A stretch of 19,715 nt of DNA from Deltaproteobacteria bacterium. GTDB lineage: Bacteria; JAEEML01. The stretch covers positions 1 to 19,715 of the forward strand of contig JAEEML010000182.1 of assembly GCA_016283195.1 (NCBI GenBank), read 5' to 3'. Both the position numbers and the translations under genes were made by a program. The notes under the pieces are model-generated. The model did no database searches. It was not told the origin of the DNA and saw nothing but the letters and a program-made list of their open reading frames with translations. Below, one piece after another: positions 1-6,533 of the stretch (position 1 is the first letter of the stretch; every line of letters begins with the position of its first letter).

Positions 1-197
1 CAGCCGCCAAATAGTAACCCATGAATTTCCGCCATTTTACGACCATGACTCGCGCACTCTCATATTAGGTTCTATTCCTTCACCAAAATCACGCGAGGTG
101 GGCTTTTATTACGGGCACCCGCAAAACCGCTTTTGGAAGGTGCTGCGCGGTTTCTATGGAAAAGTTGGTAGAGGCATATAAAGTGCTGGCTGAATAG
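1..197 (+). pseudogene. DNA-deoxyinosine glycosylase remnant (UDG superfamily), internally deleted and cut by the window edge
   Basis: Reading codons from base 2 gives a typical N-terminal part of a DNA-deoxyinosine glycosylase, a base-excision repair enzyme: HEFPPFYDHDSR (20-55), LILGSIPSPKSRE, then GFYYGHPQNRFWKVL. This frame hits TAA at 179-181. From 159 the other frame reads EKLVEAYKVLAE and stops at TAG 195-197, which looks like the family's usual C-terminal end (a helix after the SLEKL-like segment). About 50 N-terminal residues are therefore joined out of frame, near 155-160, to about 12 C-terminal residues. The central roughly 90-100 residues are gone (family length about 160-170). 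The 5' end lies outside the window. Seen: both pieces and the frame change. Inferred: an old deletion in a dying gene, although an assembly join could look the same. Confidence 0.7.
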
Positions 198-236
198 CCG
201 GGAGAGAATTTGCTGGGGTTAATTTGAGTAGAAGCC

Positions 237-563
237 TCAGTGGATTATTCTGTTTACATGATCTTTTAATTTATCACTAAATTCATCAAGATCGCTTATA
301 GTTATTGCACCTTCATTTATAAGAGAAACAATATTAAAAATCAGCTCTGAACACTTCATCGTGGCTATAACACCAGTTTTTCGCTTGTCATTTCTAATGC
401 GCTTCTCCAGTTCCCAAAACTTGTTTGAGGCCAACTCATCACTTTGTAATAACTGACAATAACTCTCACAAAGCCGCGCCATATAATTTTCCTGCCAGTT
501 AGGCATTTTTTTTCTAAAAAGCTTCCAATCACTCTCTTCAAATTCAGGATATGTTACTATCAT
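237..563 (-). CDS. Conserved small protein of unknown function (108 aa)
   Basis: A compact, charged, soluble-looking protein with no signal peptide or membrane segment. It starts MIVTYPEFEESDW and contains FWELEKRIRNDKRKTGV in the middle and an ISDLDEFSDKL segment near the end. It resembles short uncharacterised proteins I have seen in anaerobic bacteria and mobile islands, but I know no function for it. The frame is open up to a GTG at 572. The ATG at 561-563 is the better start, because AGGTGAG lies 8 bases upstream of it while that motif abuts the GTG directly. The gene is clearly more AT-rich than the neighbouring FISUMP and housekeeping genes, which fits horizontal arrival. It stands alone: a decayed glycosylase lies on one side and a repeat-filled gap on the other. 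Confidence 0.7.
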   Translation of the reverse strand: MIVTYPEFEESDWKLFRKKMPNWQENYMARLCESYCQLLQSDELASNKFWELEKRIRNDKRKTGVIATMKCSELIFNIVSLINEGAITISDLDEFSDKLKDHVNRIIH

Positions 564-650
564 CTTGTACACTCACCTACGCGCATAAGAATTATGTGTC
601 TGGTTAAGATGCAAAAAAACACGGGGAGTATTTTAGCACACCTGGGGCCG

Positions 651-1006
651 GGCGACCAAGAGGCAAGATAGTAGAAATTGGTGAAGCTTAATGGCCTTTT
701 GTGGTACCTGCCTGCCGTGCCTCAACTTATATAGTTCAAATTTCGTTTCTGGCTTTTCTCCTGGGAGGAAAACCTCCGCTCACGGCTTCGCCTGCCGCTC
801 TTGTTTTTCCTCCCAGGCACCTACCTTTCCTCCGGCTCCGACTTAAGGGAATGCTTTCCCTTAAGAATCCTCGCAAGGGGCCCGTTTTCCATGCACTGGG
901 TAAAATACCTGCTTTGCCGTCAGACCGGCAAGTATGGCATGGGGGGGGAGGCGCAATTTGGGGGTCAGAACAATTGGCGCCCGCCGCAGGCGGCTCGCCC
1001 CATTTT
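651..1006. repeat. Dispersed repeat R1, copy 1, upstream of the first FISUMP gene
   Basis: This non-coding block is found again at 2597-2920. Shared landmarks, in order: GGCGACCAAG; an ATTGGTGAA-CTTAATGG segment; CCTGCCGTGCCTCA; then a long, closely matching stretch from 826 (TTTCCTCCGGCTCCGACTT) through TTTTCCATGCA-TGGGTAAAAT and TGCTTTGCCG to GGCGCCCGCCGCAGGCGG at about 975-994. Inside it, 842-851 and 856-865 form a perfect 10-bp stem with a four-base loop. Copy 1 also carries a 13-bp inverted repeat (760-772/805-817) where copy 2 has a different hairpin. It ends about 90 bp before the start codon at 1094. The open frame crossing it (from 701) is only an upstream extension of the lipoprotein frame and is not credible as coding. 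Confidence 0.75.
760..817. repeat. 13-bp perfect inverted repeat inside R1 copy 1
   Basis: CCTGGGAGGAAAA at 760-772 is matched exactly by its reverse complement at 805-817, with a 32-base GC-rich spacer. This segment is absent from R1 copy 2, which has the CCTCCTCTC hairpin at 2672-2704 in the corresponding place. It could be a small inserted palindrome or an alternative hairpin module. Confidence 0.6.
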
Positions 1007-1093
1007 TTAATTTCGCTACAGGGTACCCTGTATATTAGGTCCCCCCAAGACCTAACGAATTTTTTCCGTGCCTATTGGCACAAGGAGCGCAGT

Positions 1094-1640
1094 ATGAAAA
1101 ATGGTTATCTATTAGTCTCAATCTTCTTAACTCTCGCCCTCACGGCCTGCGGCGCCGGTGAGCAAGGTCCACAGGGGCCAGAGGGCAAACAGGGCCCAAA
1201 AGGTTTCAAAGGCGATGCAGGGAGTGACGGCCAGCCAGGTTAACTGTCTCGCCAACACGAGTGAAGATACCAACTTTGTTGATACTTACGGCTGTCTCTA
1301 CACCTTTGCAGATGCGCAAAAAGTTTGCCCAGCCGGTTGGCATTTACCAACTCAGGCGGACTTTAATGCACTTCTCGCTTATGTTGGTTCCAATGATTTA
1401 ATGAAGTCCCAAAACTTACGGGCCACCAGTTGGGGCGGTTTAGATAGTTATGGTTTTGCAGCACTACCGGCTGGCTTCTACTCTGACAGTTACAACAATT
1501 TGGGGACATACACCTTTTTCTGGACAAGCGAAGAAAAGAATAATACCACCTCATTCCGCCTTAATGTAGATAGCAGCAAGGCTATAATGGCCAGCCATAA
1601 CAAGACATACGGTGGTTCCGTCCGCTGTCTAAAGGACTAA
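1094..1640 (+). pseudogene. Collagen-like lipoprotein with FISUMP domain, broken by a +1 frame change and loss of the domain start
   Basis: Translation can start at ATG 1094 behind AAGGAG at 1082-1087. The product begins with a signal peptide and lipobox (LTLALTAC, Cys18). A collagen-like Gly-X-Y tract follows, from GEQGPQGPEG to GSDGQPG, and the frame stops at TAA 1241-1243. The other frame (+1) continues with VNCLANTSED, DTYGCLYTFADAQKVC, PAGWHLP and a C-terminal SVRCLKD, which is an otherwise well-preserved FISUMP domain ending at 1640. The domain's opening block (RDG-YKTV-IG-WMAENM, present in the paralogues at 3064 and 4633) is missing. A deletion of roughly 35 codons, not a multiple of three bases, probably joined stalk to domain. 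The FISUMP part resembles that of the 4633 gene most closely (LRA-SW, LPAG-Y-D-YN-LG). It may yield only a 49-residue lipopeptide. A sequencing or assembly error is the alternative. Confidence 0.7.
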
Positions 1641-2001
1641 GCAGCACAAATAAATACACCACACAGCTTTCGCCGTGTGATGCATTACCTCCCAAGCGCT
1701 TATCTATATCTTATCTTCTGTCCTACCGAATGGCGGAACCTTTAATATGATTTTTAGCTTTTGTGGGGAGTTTTTGGAGAAAATTATAAACTTGAAGTCC
1801 CCGGTCCCAACCCTCGTTTTGCGGCAGTCAATGCATGGTAGATTTCAATTTCAAGTTAAAATCTTTATTTATACGCCTTAATTTATGCATCGCTATAACC
1901 ATAATAAGCGTCGTTATTTATATGAGGGTCAACTCTAACGCGCTCTTTTGTGACTGACGATTTTGTTGCATTCACCCTGCCTTAAAACTACTCCAACAAG
2001 T
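1641..2001. other. Intergenic stretch with nothing recognisable except a weak hairpin
   Basis: This is AT-rich and has no convincing reading frame on either strand. An imperfect 8-bp hairpin at 1660-1679 (CACACAGC/GCCGTGTG, loop TTTC) follows the FISUMP stop but has no T tract, so a terminator role is doubtful. The left end of the DIP1984 gene closes the gap. Confidence 0.4.
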
Positions 2002-2463
2002 TTATAAAAGCTCGGTGGCCCAGTTAAGGGCCTGAATAGTATTATCGGTAACTCTAAGTTCCCTGGACAAATTATCCATCCGTTTGCGGGTCTCCGCTAT
2101 GTCGATAACGGTCACTAGTTTAATTTCGCTGCCCCGGCTACGAAAATAATTAAAATTGGGGCTAGCGTTTTCAATAGCCTCTTTGTAAGCCGCTATTTGC
2201 ATATTCAAAACATCTTTTTTGGCAATCAGTTCGGCAATGGTTTTATTACCATCAGCTACTGTTGCATTATTAGTTTTATTGATGCGGCTAATAAGCTCTT
2301 CAAGGTGGCCTATCACCCTATCCAGTTCGCTAAATAATTCTTCCGGCTTCTCCGGCGGATTTTCACCCTCCTGCACCAAAACGCTGCTTTTTAGCCTTTC
2401 TTTCAGCCAGTTGATTTTCTTTTTTAAATCTGCCCTCTCTTGCAAAGCCTCTGCTAATTTCAT
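2002..2463 (-). CDS. DIP1984 family protein (septicolysin-like coiled-coil protein)
   Basis: A 153-residue soluble, mostly helical protein. It begins MKLAEALQERADLKKKINWL, has a central region rich in charged residues, a segment like VADGNKTIAELIAKKDVL, then RSRGSEIKLVTVIDIAETRKR and a final LNWATELL. This pattern matches the DIP1984/DUF6847 family: the 'MKLAEAL-RAD' start and the 'SEIK-V-TVD--R-D-L----R-LD--IQ--NW' end are its signature. The family is sometimes annotated septicolysin. Its biochemical role is unclear, and no signal peptide is seen. The start ATG at 2461-2463 is chosen because GGAGGAG lies a few bases upstream and family similarity begins there. The open frame that continues to 2664 runs into repeat R1. 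The gene is isolated and divergent from the FISUMP pair at 3064. Confidence 0.85.
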   Translation of the reverse strand: MKLAEALQERADLKKKINWLKERLKSSVLVQEGENPPEKPEELFSELDRVIGHLEELISRINKTNNATVADGNKTIAELIAKKDVLNMQIAAYKEAIENASPNFNYFRSRGSEIKLVTVIDIAETRKRMDNLSRELRVTDNTIQALNWATELL

Positions 2464-2596
2464 CTTTTCTCCTCCTCCGTACTGCTCACTATGAGCATCA
2501 ACAGTAGCCATTTTAAGTACCCGGACTATCAGAATACGATAGTGCAAATAACTTTTTTCACTTTTTTGCGATTTTTTTTGGGCAACGAGCCCTCGG

Positions 2597-2920
2597 GGCG
2601 ACCAAGCAACAATATATTGGTGAAACTTAATGGACTTTTTGGGTATTTGCCTGCCGTGCCTCACCCCCTAACCTCCTCTCCGTTTTGAACAAACAGAGAG
2701 GAGGAATTTTTGAATATACAAGGCTTTATTCTAAAATATTTTTTCCTCCGGCTCCGACTTAAGGGAATGCGTTTCCTTAAGAATCCTCGCAAGAGGCACG
2801 TTTTCCATGCATTGGGTAAAATTTCTGCTTTGCCGCTAGGCCGGCAAATAAGGCATAGGGGGGAGCGCAACTTGGGGGCTTAGTGGCGCCCGCCGCAGGC
2901 GGGCGATCGCGCTATTTTTG
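2597..2920. repeat. Dispersed repeat R1, copy 2, upstream of the second FISUMP unit
   Basis: This is the second copy of the block at 651-1006, in the same orientation. The best-matching part runs from 2742 (TTTCCTCCGGCTCCGACTT) to about 2905. The short stem is kept: CTTAAGGGAA (2758-2767) pairs with TTTCCTTAAG (2772-2781). One C-to-T change turns a G-C pair into a G-T wobble, so the fold survives the substitution. The first half contains the 9-bp hairpin 2672-2704 instead of the inverted repeat of copy 1. It ends about 140 bp before the ATG at 3064. Confidence 0.75.
2672..2704. repeat. R2 hairpin, copy A
   Basis: CCTCCTCTC (2672-2680) is exactly complementary to GAGAGGAGG (2696-2704). It is preceded by CCTCACCCCCTAA and followed by AATTTTTG. 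It belongs with copies B (6096-6127) and C (7199-7226): all have a CCTCTC arm, a T-rich/A-rich loop side and a GAGAGG or GAGGGG arm. The T-rich tail would let it end transcription on the + strand, but its family membership suggests a repeat first. Confidence 0.6.
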
Positions 2921-2953
2921 ATCCGGGCGCAGCTAGGCAATTATATTAGTATT

Positions 2954-3004
2954 ATTGTGTTAGCAATAATATTGTGTTAGCAATAATATTGTGTTAGCAA
3001 TAAT
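2954..3004. repeat. Three perfect tandem copies of a 17-bp unit
   Basis: ATTGTGTTAGCAATAAT occurs at 2954-2970, 2971-2987 and 2988-3004 with no mismatch and no spacer. Each unit contains ATTG and CAAT arms around TGTTAG, and the first also forms a 7-bp stem with the ATT before it (2951-2957/2964-2970). The array starts about 30 bp after R1 and ends 59 bp before the ATG at 3064. It could be a set of repeated operator sites or a variable-number tract in the leader of the FISUMP pair. Neither is proven. Confidence 0.8.
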
Positions 3005-3005
3005 A

Positions 3006-3023
3006 CTCCTCTTGCAAGAGGAG
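3006..3023. promoter_or_regulatory. Perfect 18-bp palindrome in the leader of the FISUMP pair
   Basis: CTCCTCTTGCAAGAGGAG is fully self-complementary about 3014/3015. It lies 1 bp after the tandem repeats and 40 bp upstream of the start codon at 3064. With no loop it is better suited to binding a dimeric protein as DNA than to folding as RNA. It might block or attenuate transcription of the FISUMP pair. The function is inferred from position only. Confidence 0.5.
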
Positions 3024-3063
3024 CGAAATTTTACTAGCCCATATTTGTCCAAAGAGGTACCTA

Positions 3064-4626
3064 ATGCATATCACATACATCCCGTGGCTAAAGGTAGTCT
3101 TCACTACATTAATACTCTTTTCTACTTTACCGGCAGGGGCACAGGAATACGGCTCATTTACCGATAGCCGCGACGGCACCAGCTATAAAACTGTGCAAAT
3201 CGGCCGCGAAACATGGCTCGCCGAAAACATGAAATATGTGGCCGAAAAACTGAGCTGCAGCGTGGATATCCAGCATGGCGGCTCCATAAAGAACGACGGT
3301 TGCTTATACACTTGGGCCGATGCCCATAAAGTTTGCCCGGCCGGCTGGCATTTGCCCAGCAAAGTGGAATTTACCCGCCTTTTAATCAATGTTGGCCAGG
3401 GCAAAGAGGGCTCGGATAATCTTAGGGATAACAGCTGGGAAAACGGCGCCAACGGTTCCGGCTTTGGGGCCCGGCCGGCCGGATATGCCGAATCCGGCAA
3501 CTATTTTAAATTTGGGGCCGGCGCTTATTTCTGGTCCACCACGGAGTGTGACGGAGCTGATGCGGCCGCCGCTTCTCTTTCGCTCTTTGCCGGCAGTGTC
3601 ACCGCCCAAAAATGCCACAGCCGGGTGACCGAGATGCTTTCTGTCCGCTGTGTTAAAGACAGCGAGGGTAGCGCCCAGGCCACCTTTATTGATAAGCGTG
3701 ACGGCAGCAAATACAAGACGGTGGAAATCGCCGGGCGCACCTGGATGGCCGAAAATATGAAATATATCAGCGCGGCCCTGGATTACAAAATAACCAAGAG
3801 CCCCAAAGAATATGGCTACTTATATAACTTTGAAGATGCCAAAAAAGTTTGCCCGGCCGGCTGGGAACTACCCAGTAAAGTGGATTTTGACAAGCTGCTG
3901 AGCGTTACCGATAGAGGGCAAAAGGGCTCGGATAACCTCAGGGACAAGCTCTGGGAAAATGGCCAGAATGTCTCCGGCTTTGGCGCTCTGCCGGCCGGTT
4001 ACTGCGACAAGAGCGGCTGTGTGCCCTTTGATACGGCGGCCTATTTTTGGTCCAGCACCGAACGTGACAGTGGCCGCGGCTACGGCCTCTATGTGGATGT
4101 GGGCAAAGTCACGGTAAATAACGGCAAAAAGGGCAGCTATCTCTCGGTGCGCTGCGTTAAAAGCCCGGAAGGTGCCGGTGGGGAAGTAGCCGGCACGGAA
4201 GTAGCCGCGGGCCCAGCGGCTCCTGCTCCTGCCGGTACGCCCCCGGTTAAAGATGAGCCGGCCGCTTCCGGAGCGGGCAAGGGGCTACTTGCCGGCTCGC
4301 TCACTTTGGGCGTAGTGGGGGCCGGCGGCATTGGCACCGGCATTGGTTTTATGGTGGTGGCCGGTAAGCAGGAAAAGCGCCGCACTAACCCGGAAGTGCT
4401 CGATAGCATGCTCTATTTGGAAAATCTCGGCTCTAATGCCAAAAAGAACAAAATAGTGGGCGGCGTGGCTCTGGGTGTGGGGGGCGCGGCGCTGGTTACG
4501 GCGGTGGTATTAGGCGTTTGCCATGCCCGGGCCCAAAATGGCGGCAAAGCGGGGAAAAAACAGGTGGCTCTCTGGCCTAGTCTGGGCCAACATGAAAGCT
4601 CTTTGCATCTAGCGCTCAGCTTTTAG
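3064..4626 (+). CDS. Secreted protein with two FISUMP domains and a C-terminal membrane hairpin
   Basis: 520 residues. The signal peptide (residues 1-26) ends in PAGA before QEYG. Two FISUMP domains (Fib_succ_major, TIGR02145 type) follow at about 31-199 and 206-366. Each has RDG-YKTV-I-R-TW-AENMKY, a YTWADA/YNFEDA strand, KVCPAGW-LP, SDNLRD--WENG, and SVRCVK at the end. Within each domain the Cys of CPAGW and of VRCV are likely disulfide partners. An Ala/Pro-rich linker (370-405) follows, then two Gly-rich hydrophobic segments (about 408-434 and 463-487), and a tail ending LHLALSF. FISUMP domains are extracellular and of unknown ligand, so the hairpin presumably anchors the protein in the envelope. 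The domains are closest to each other, also in DNA (516-bp offset), which indicates tandem duplication. GAGG at 3054-3057 sets the start. The stop overlaps the ribosome binding site of the next gene. Confidence 0.85.
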   Translation: MHITYIPWLKVVFTTLILFSTLPAGAQEYGSFTDSRDGTSYKTVQIGRETWLAENMKYVAEKLSCSVDIQHGGSIKNDGCLYTWADAHKVCPAGWHLPSKVEFTRLLINVGQGKEGSDNLRDNSWENGANGSGFGARPAGYAESGNYFKFGAGAYFWSTTECDGADAAAASLSLFAGSVTAQKCHSRVTEMLSVRCVKDSEGSAQATFIDKRDGSKYKTVEIAGRTWMAENMKYISAALDYKITKSPKEYGYLYNFEDAKKVCPAGWELPSKVDFDKLLSVTDRGQKGSDNLRDKLWENGQNVSGFGALPAGYCDKSGCVPFDTAAYFWSSTERDSGRGYGLYVDVGKVTVNNGKKGSYLSVRCVKSPEGAGGEVAGTEVAAGPAAPAPAGTPPVKDEPAASGAGKGLLAGSLTLGVVGAGGIGTGIGFMVVAGKQEKRRTNPEVLDSMLYLENLGSNAKKNKIVGGVALGVGGAALVTAVVLGVCHARAQNGGKAGKKQVALWPSLGQHESSLHLALSF

Positions 4627-4632
4627 GAGATT

Positions 4633-6051
4633 ATGATGAAATACATGAAATTATTGCTTTTGCTCTCATCTTTTAGCCTCCTTTCCTGCGGCTTTGATTT
4701 GCTTAACCAGCACCCGGATGCCAAATATGAAGAGCAAAAAGGCGAAAAGTTGCCCAAAGATTTAAAAGGAGGCCTGGCTTGCAGCGCCGATGGCAAATGC
4801 CCCAGCGGTTATGACTGTGTAAAAGCCGCCTATTACCCCAATGGCAAATGTGTAAAATGCGAAAATGAGCTCATGACCGGCGAAAACTGCGACCAGTGCA
4901 AAAACGGCAAGAACGGCCCCAATTGCGATTCGGAAATAACTACCAAACCCAGCGACAGACCGCAAGTTTGCGATAATCCCCACAAAACCGGCGAAAACTG
5001 CGAGAAGTGTGCAGATGGCTGGATCGGCAAAGATTGCAATATAGAGATCACATGCCTGCATGGCGTTGTAAACTCCACTACCGGCCATTGTGAGGAAGGC
5101 AGTTGTGCAAAAGGCTGGACGGGCGAAGACTGCAACATGTGTGCAGCGGGCTTTACCGGCGAAAACTGCGTATCTGACCAATGCAACAACCATGGTACCT
5201 TTAATACCCAAACCGGCAAATGCGACTGTGACACTAACTGGGACGGCGAAAACTGCAACAAGTGTAAACCAGGCCATGGCGGTACAGAATGCAATACGCA
5301 TTGTGTGAACCCGAGGATGACCGGCGAAAACTGCAATGAATGTCCAGATGCAAACATGACCGGCGACAAGTGCGATCAACCTATCACATGCAATGTTGAC
5401 CACGGTGAGCTGGATACCAGCACCGGCAAGTGCAGCGAGTGTAAAGAAGGCTGGAGCGGTGATGATTGCAAAGAGTGTGATCATTCTTTAGGCTATGGTG
5501 CCGAGTGTAAAGCTTACGGAAGTGTTGCTGATTTGGATGGTAATAAATATAAGACTACCATTATTGGTAAACTGGAATGGATGGCTGAAAATATAGCTGC
5601 TACTACCGGCAACGATGGCAGCTCTCTCACCTGCTATGCCAACAATAATGTTTCTGTCTTTATAACTACTTATGGCTGCCTTTATACTTGGGAAGATGCC
5701 ATGAAAGTGTGTCCAAGTGGTTGGCATTTACCGTTGACAGCAGAGTTTAACGCACTTTTAGATTATGTGCGCCCTGACTCTGACAGTGATTCCACAATGT
5801 CTAGGAACTTACGTGCCAGTAGTTGGGCGAGCGGTGCCGATAAATATGGCTTTGGCGCCCTGCCCGCTGGCCTCTACAACGATGACTACAACGATTTAGG
5901 TCAACAAGCCAACTTCTGGTCGGCCACGGATAACGATGACGATACCTTCGCCGACGGCCTGTACTTGCGTGATGAAAATGTGGCTGGGTTCAACACCAAC
6001 AAGGTTATCGCCTTCTCCGTGCGTTGCGTAAGAGACGCTACTAACCACTAA
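4633..6051 (+). CDS. EGF-repeat lipoprotein with C-terminal FISUMP domain
   Basis: 472 residues. The signal peptide ends in a lipobox (LLSC, Cys19), so the protein is probably lipid-anchored. Residues 50-292 are a Cys-rich stalk of about a dozen EGF/laminin-like half-modules, each closing with G-x-x-C (TGENC, IGKDC, TGEDC, DGENC, SGDDC). A single FISUMP domain fills about 296-467: DGNKYKTT, IGKLEWMAEN, YGCLYTWEDAMKVC, PSGWHLP, YGFGALPAG and FSVRCVRD. The ligand is unknown; the layout suggests a surface stalk presenting a binding domain. AGGAGA at 4625-4630 overlaps the upstream stop, so the two genes are coupled. The second ATG (4636) is better spaced than the first (4633), which leaves the first residue uncertain. 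Repeated codons for TGENC make the stalk recombination-prone. The downstream hairpin at 6096-6127 may end the unit. Confidence 0.85.
   Translation: MMKYMKLLLLLSSFSLLSCGFDLLNQHPDAKYEEQKGEKLPKDLKGGLACSADGKCPSGYDCVKAAYYPNGKCVKCENELMTGENCDQCKNGKNGPNCDSEITTKPSDRPQVCDNPHKTGENCEKCADGWIGKDCNIEITCLHGVVNSTTGHCEEGSCAKGWTGEDCNMCAAGFTGENCVSDQCNNHGTFNTQTGKCDCDTNWDGENCNKCKPGHGGTECNTHCVNPRMTGENCNECPDANMTGDKCDQPITCNVDHGELDTSTGKCSECKEGWSGDDCKECDHSLGYGAECKAYGSVADLDGNKYKTTIIGKLEWMAENIAATTGNDGSSLTCYANNNVSVFITTYGCLYTWEDAMKVCPSGWHLPLTAEFNALLDYVRPDSDSDSTMSRNLRASSWASGADKYGFGALPAGLYNDDYNDLGQQANFWSATDNDDDTFADGLYLRDENVAGFNTNKVIAFSVRCVRDATNH
4876..5334 (+). repeat. Four identical 15-bp in-frame repeats in the EGF stalk
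   Basis: ACCGGCGAAAACTGC recurs at 4876-4890, 4987-5001, 5155-5169 and 5320-5334, always encoding TGENC. The offsets are 111, 168 and 165 bp, all multiples of three. Recombination or slippage between any two would change the number of stalk modules without breaking the frame. Confidence 0.8.
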
Positions 6052-6069
6052 AAACCGCCGCCTACCTCA

Positions 6070-6127
6070 CCGCCTGCGGCGCCCTCACCCCCTGGCCCCC
6101 TCTCCATTTTCACAAATGGCGAGGGGG
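6070..6127. repeat. R2 hairpin, copy B, with a GC-rich leader
   Basis: CCCCCTC-T-CCATTT (6096-6109) pairs with AAATGG-C-GAGGGGG (6114-6127), with one mismatch and a TCAC loop. The 21-bp leader at 6070-6090 occurs exactly, in reverse complement, at 7256-7276 next to hairpin C. It sits 45 bp after the FISUMP stop codon and could stop transcription, but no T tract follows. Confidence 0.65.
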
Positions 6128-6153
6128 AATATTGTGTAATTTCATATTGTTAT

Positions 6154-6440
6154 GCTACCGAACCCGGGCCGGGCGGCAGCTCCGGCTAAGCCAGAGGCAG
6201 GCTAGCCATATCCGGTCTCAAGTGGGGCCTCTGGCTTTTAAGGCAAATATACAGAGAATGATTTTGTAACATGCCATAAATAAAGCCATTTTTTATTGAA
6301 TGCTCGGGGGTCCGGGGTGTCCCCGGCCGGGCGGAGGAAAGGGGATTGGGGAAAACCTGAGCGCTTCGGAAGTAGCGGAGGTTTTCCCCAAAAAAAGAAA
6401 AGAAGAAGAAAATCAAGAACAAGAATCGGGTAGAAACGGG
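6154..6440. repeat. Repeat R3, long copy, with two internal inverted repeats
   Basis: Both ends are shared with the short copy at 6962-7083: the left end 6154-6196 (GCTACCGA-CCCGGGCCGGG ... GGCTAAGCCAGAG) and the right end from 6371 (AGTAGCGGAGGTTTTCCCC plus a purine-rich A tract). The roughly 170 bp between them is unique to this copy. It holds an 11-bp perfect inverted repeat AAGCCAGAGGC (6188-6198/6227-6237, followed by TTTA) and a second one, GGGGAAAACCT (6348-6358/6379-6389). It lies between the FISUMP pair and the DUF2442 gene. No coding frame in it is credible. Confidence 0.6.
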
Positions 6441-6533
6441 CTGGCGGCAGCCACTCGGACCTCTCCTCCTAAGTTGCTGAATTTTTACGAAAATCGCCCC
6501 TCTGCCTGCGGCTTAGTTCAGGCATTTGTTCAC

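Noticed and set aside
701-1243. 180-residue reading frame through R1 into the lipoprotein
   Set aside because: Only the part from ATG 1094 has a ribosome site, signal peptide and lipobox; the upstream part is repeat sequence shared with a non-coding block.
1158-1243. Programmed +1 frameshift or phase-variable tract joining stalk and FISUMP
   Set aside because: No strong slippery site or long homopolymer is visible, and a simple shift would still leave the domain without its first conserved block.
1158-1640. Independent gene starting at GTG 1158
   Set aside because: Its first 30 residues are the Gly-X-Y tract read in the wrong frame, with no export signal; the FISUMP part belongs to the broken gene from 1094.
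2464-2664. N-terminal extension of the DIP1984 protein
   Set aside because: The extension lies in repeat R1 and family similarity starts at MKLAEAL behind a good GGAGGAG site.
2954-3004. CRISPR array
   Set aside because: The 17-bp units are directly adjacent with no spacers, and no cas gene is in the window.
4762-5484. 240-residue antisense frame
   Set aside because: It mirrors the EGF-repeat gene; its Ala/Val-rich product comes from the Cys/Gly codon pattern on the other strand.
1094-6051. Diversity-generating retroelement acting on FISUMP tips
   Set aside because: No reverse transcriptase and no template repeat are seen; the similarity between tips looks like ordinary paralogy.
6096-6127. 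Ordinary rho-independent terminator after the FISUMP pair
   Set aside because: The stem is strong but no T tract follows and related hairpins occur elsewhere away from gene ends, so it is listed as a repeat; termination remains possible.
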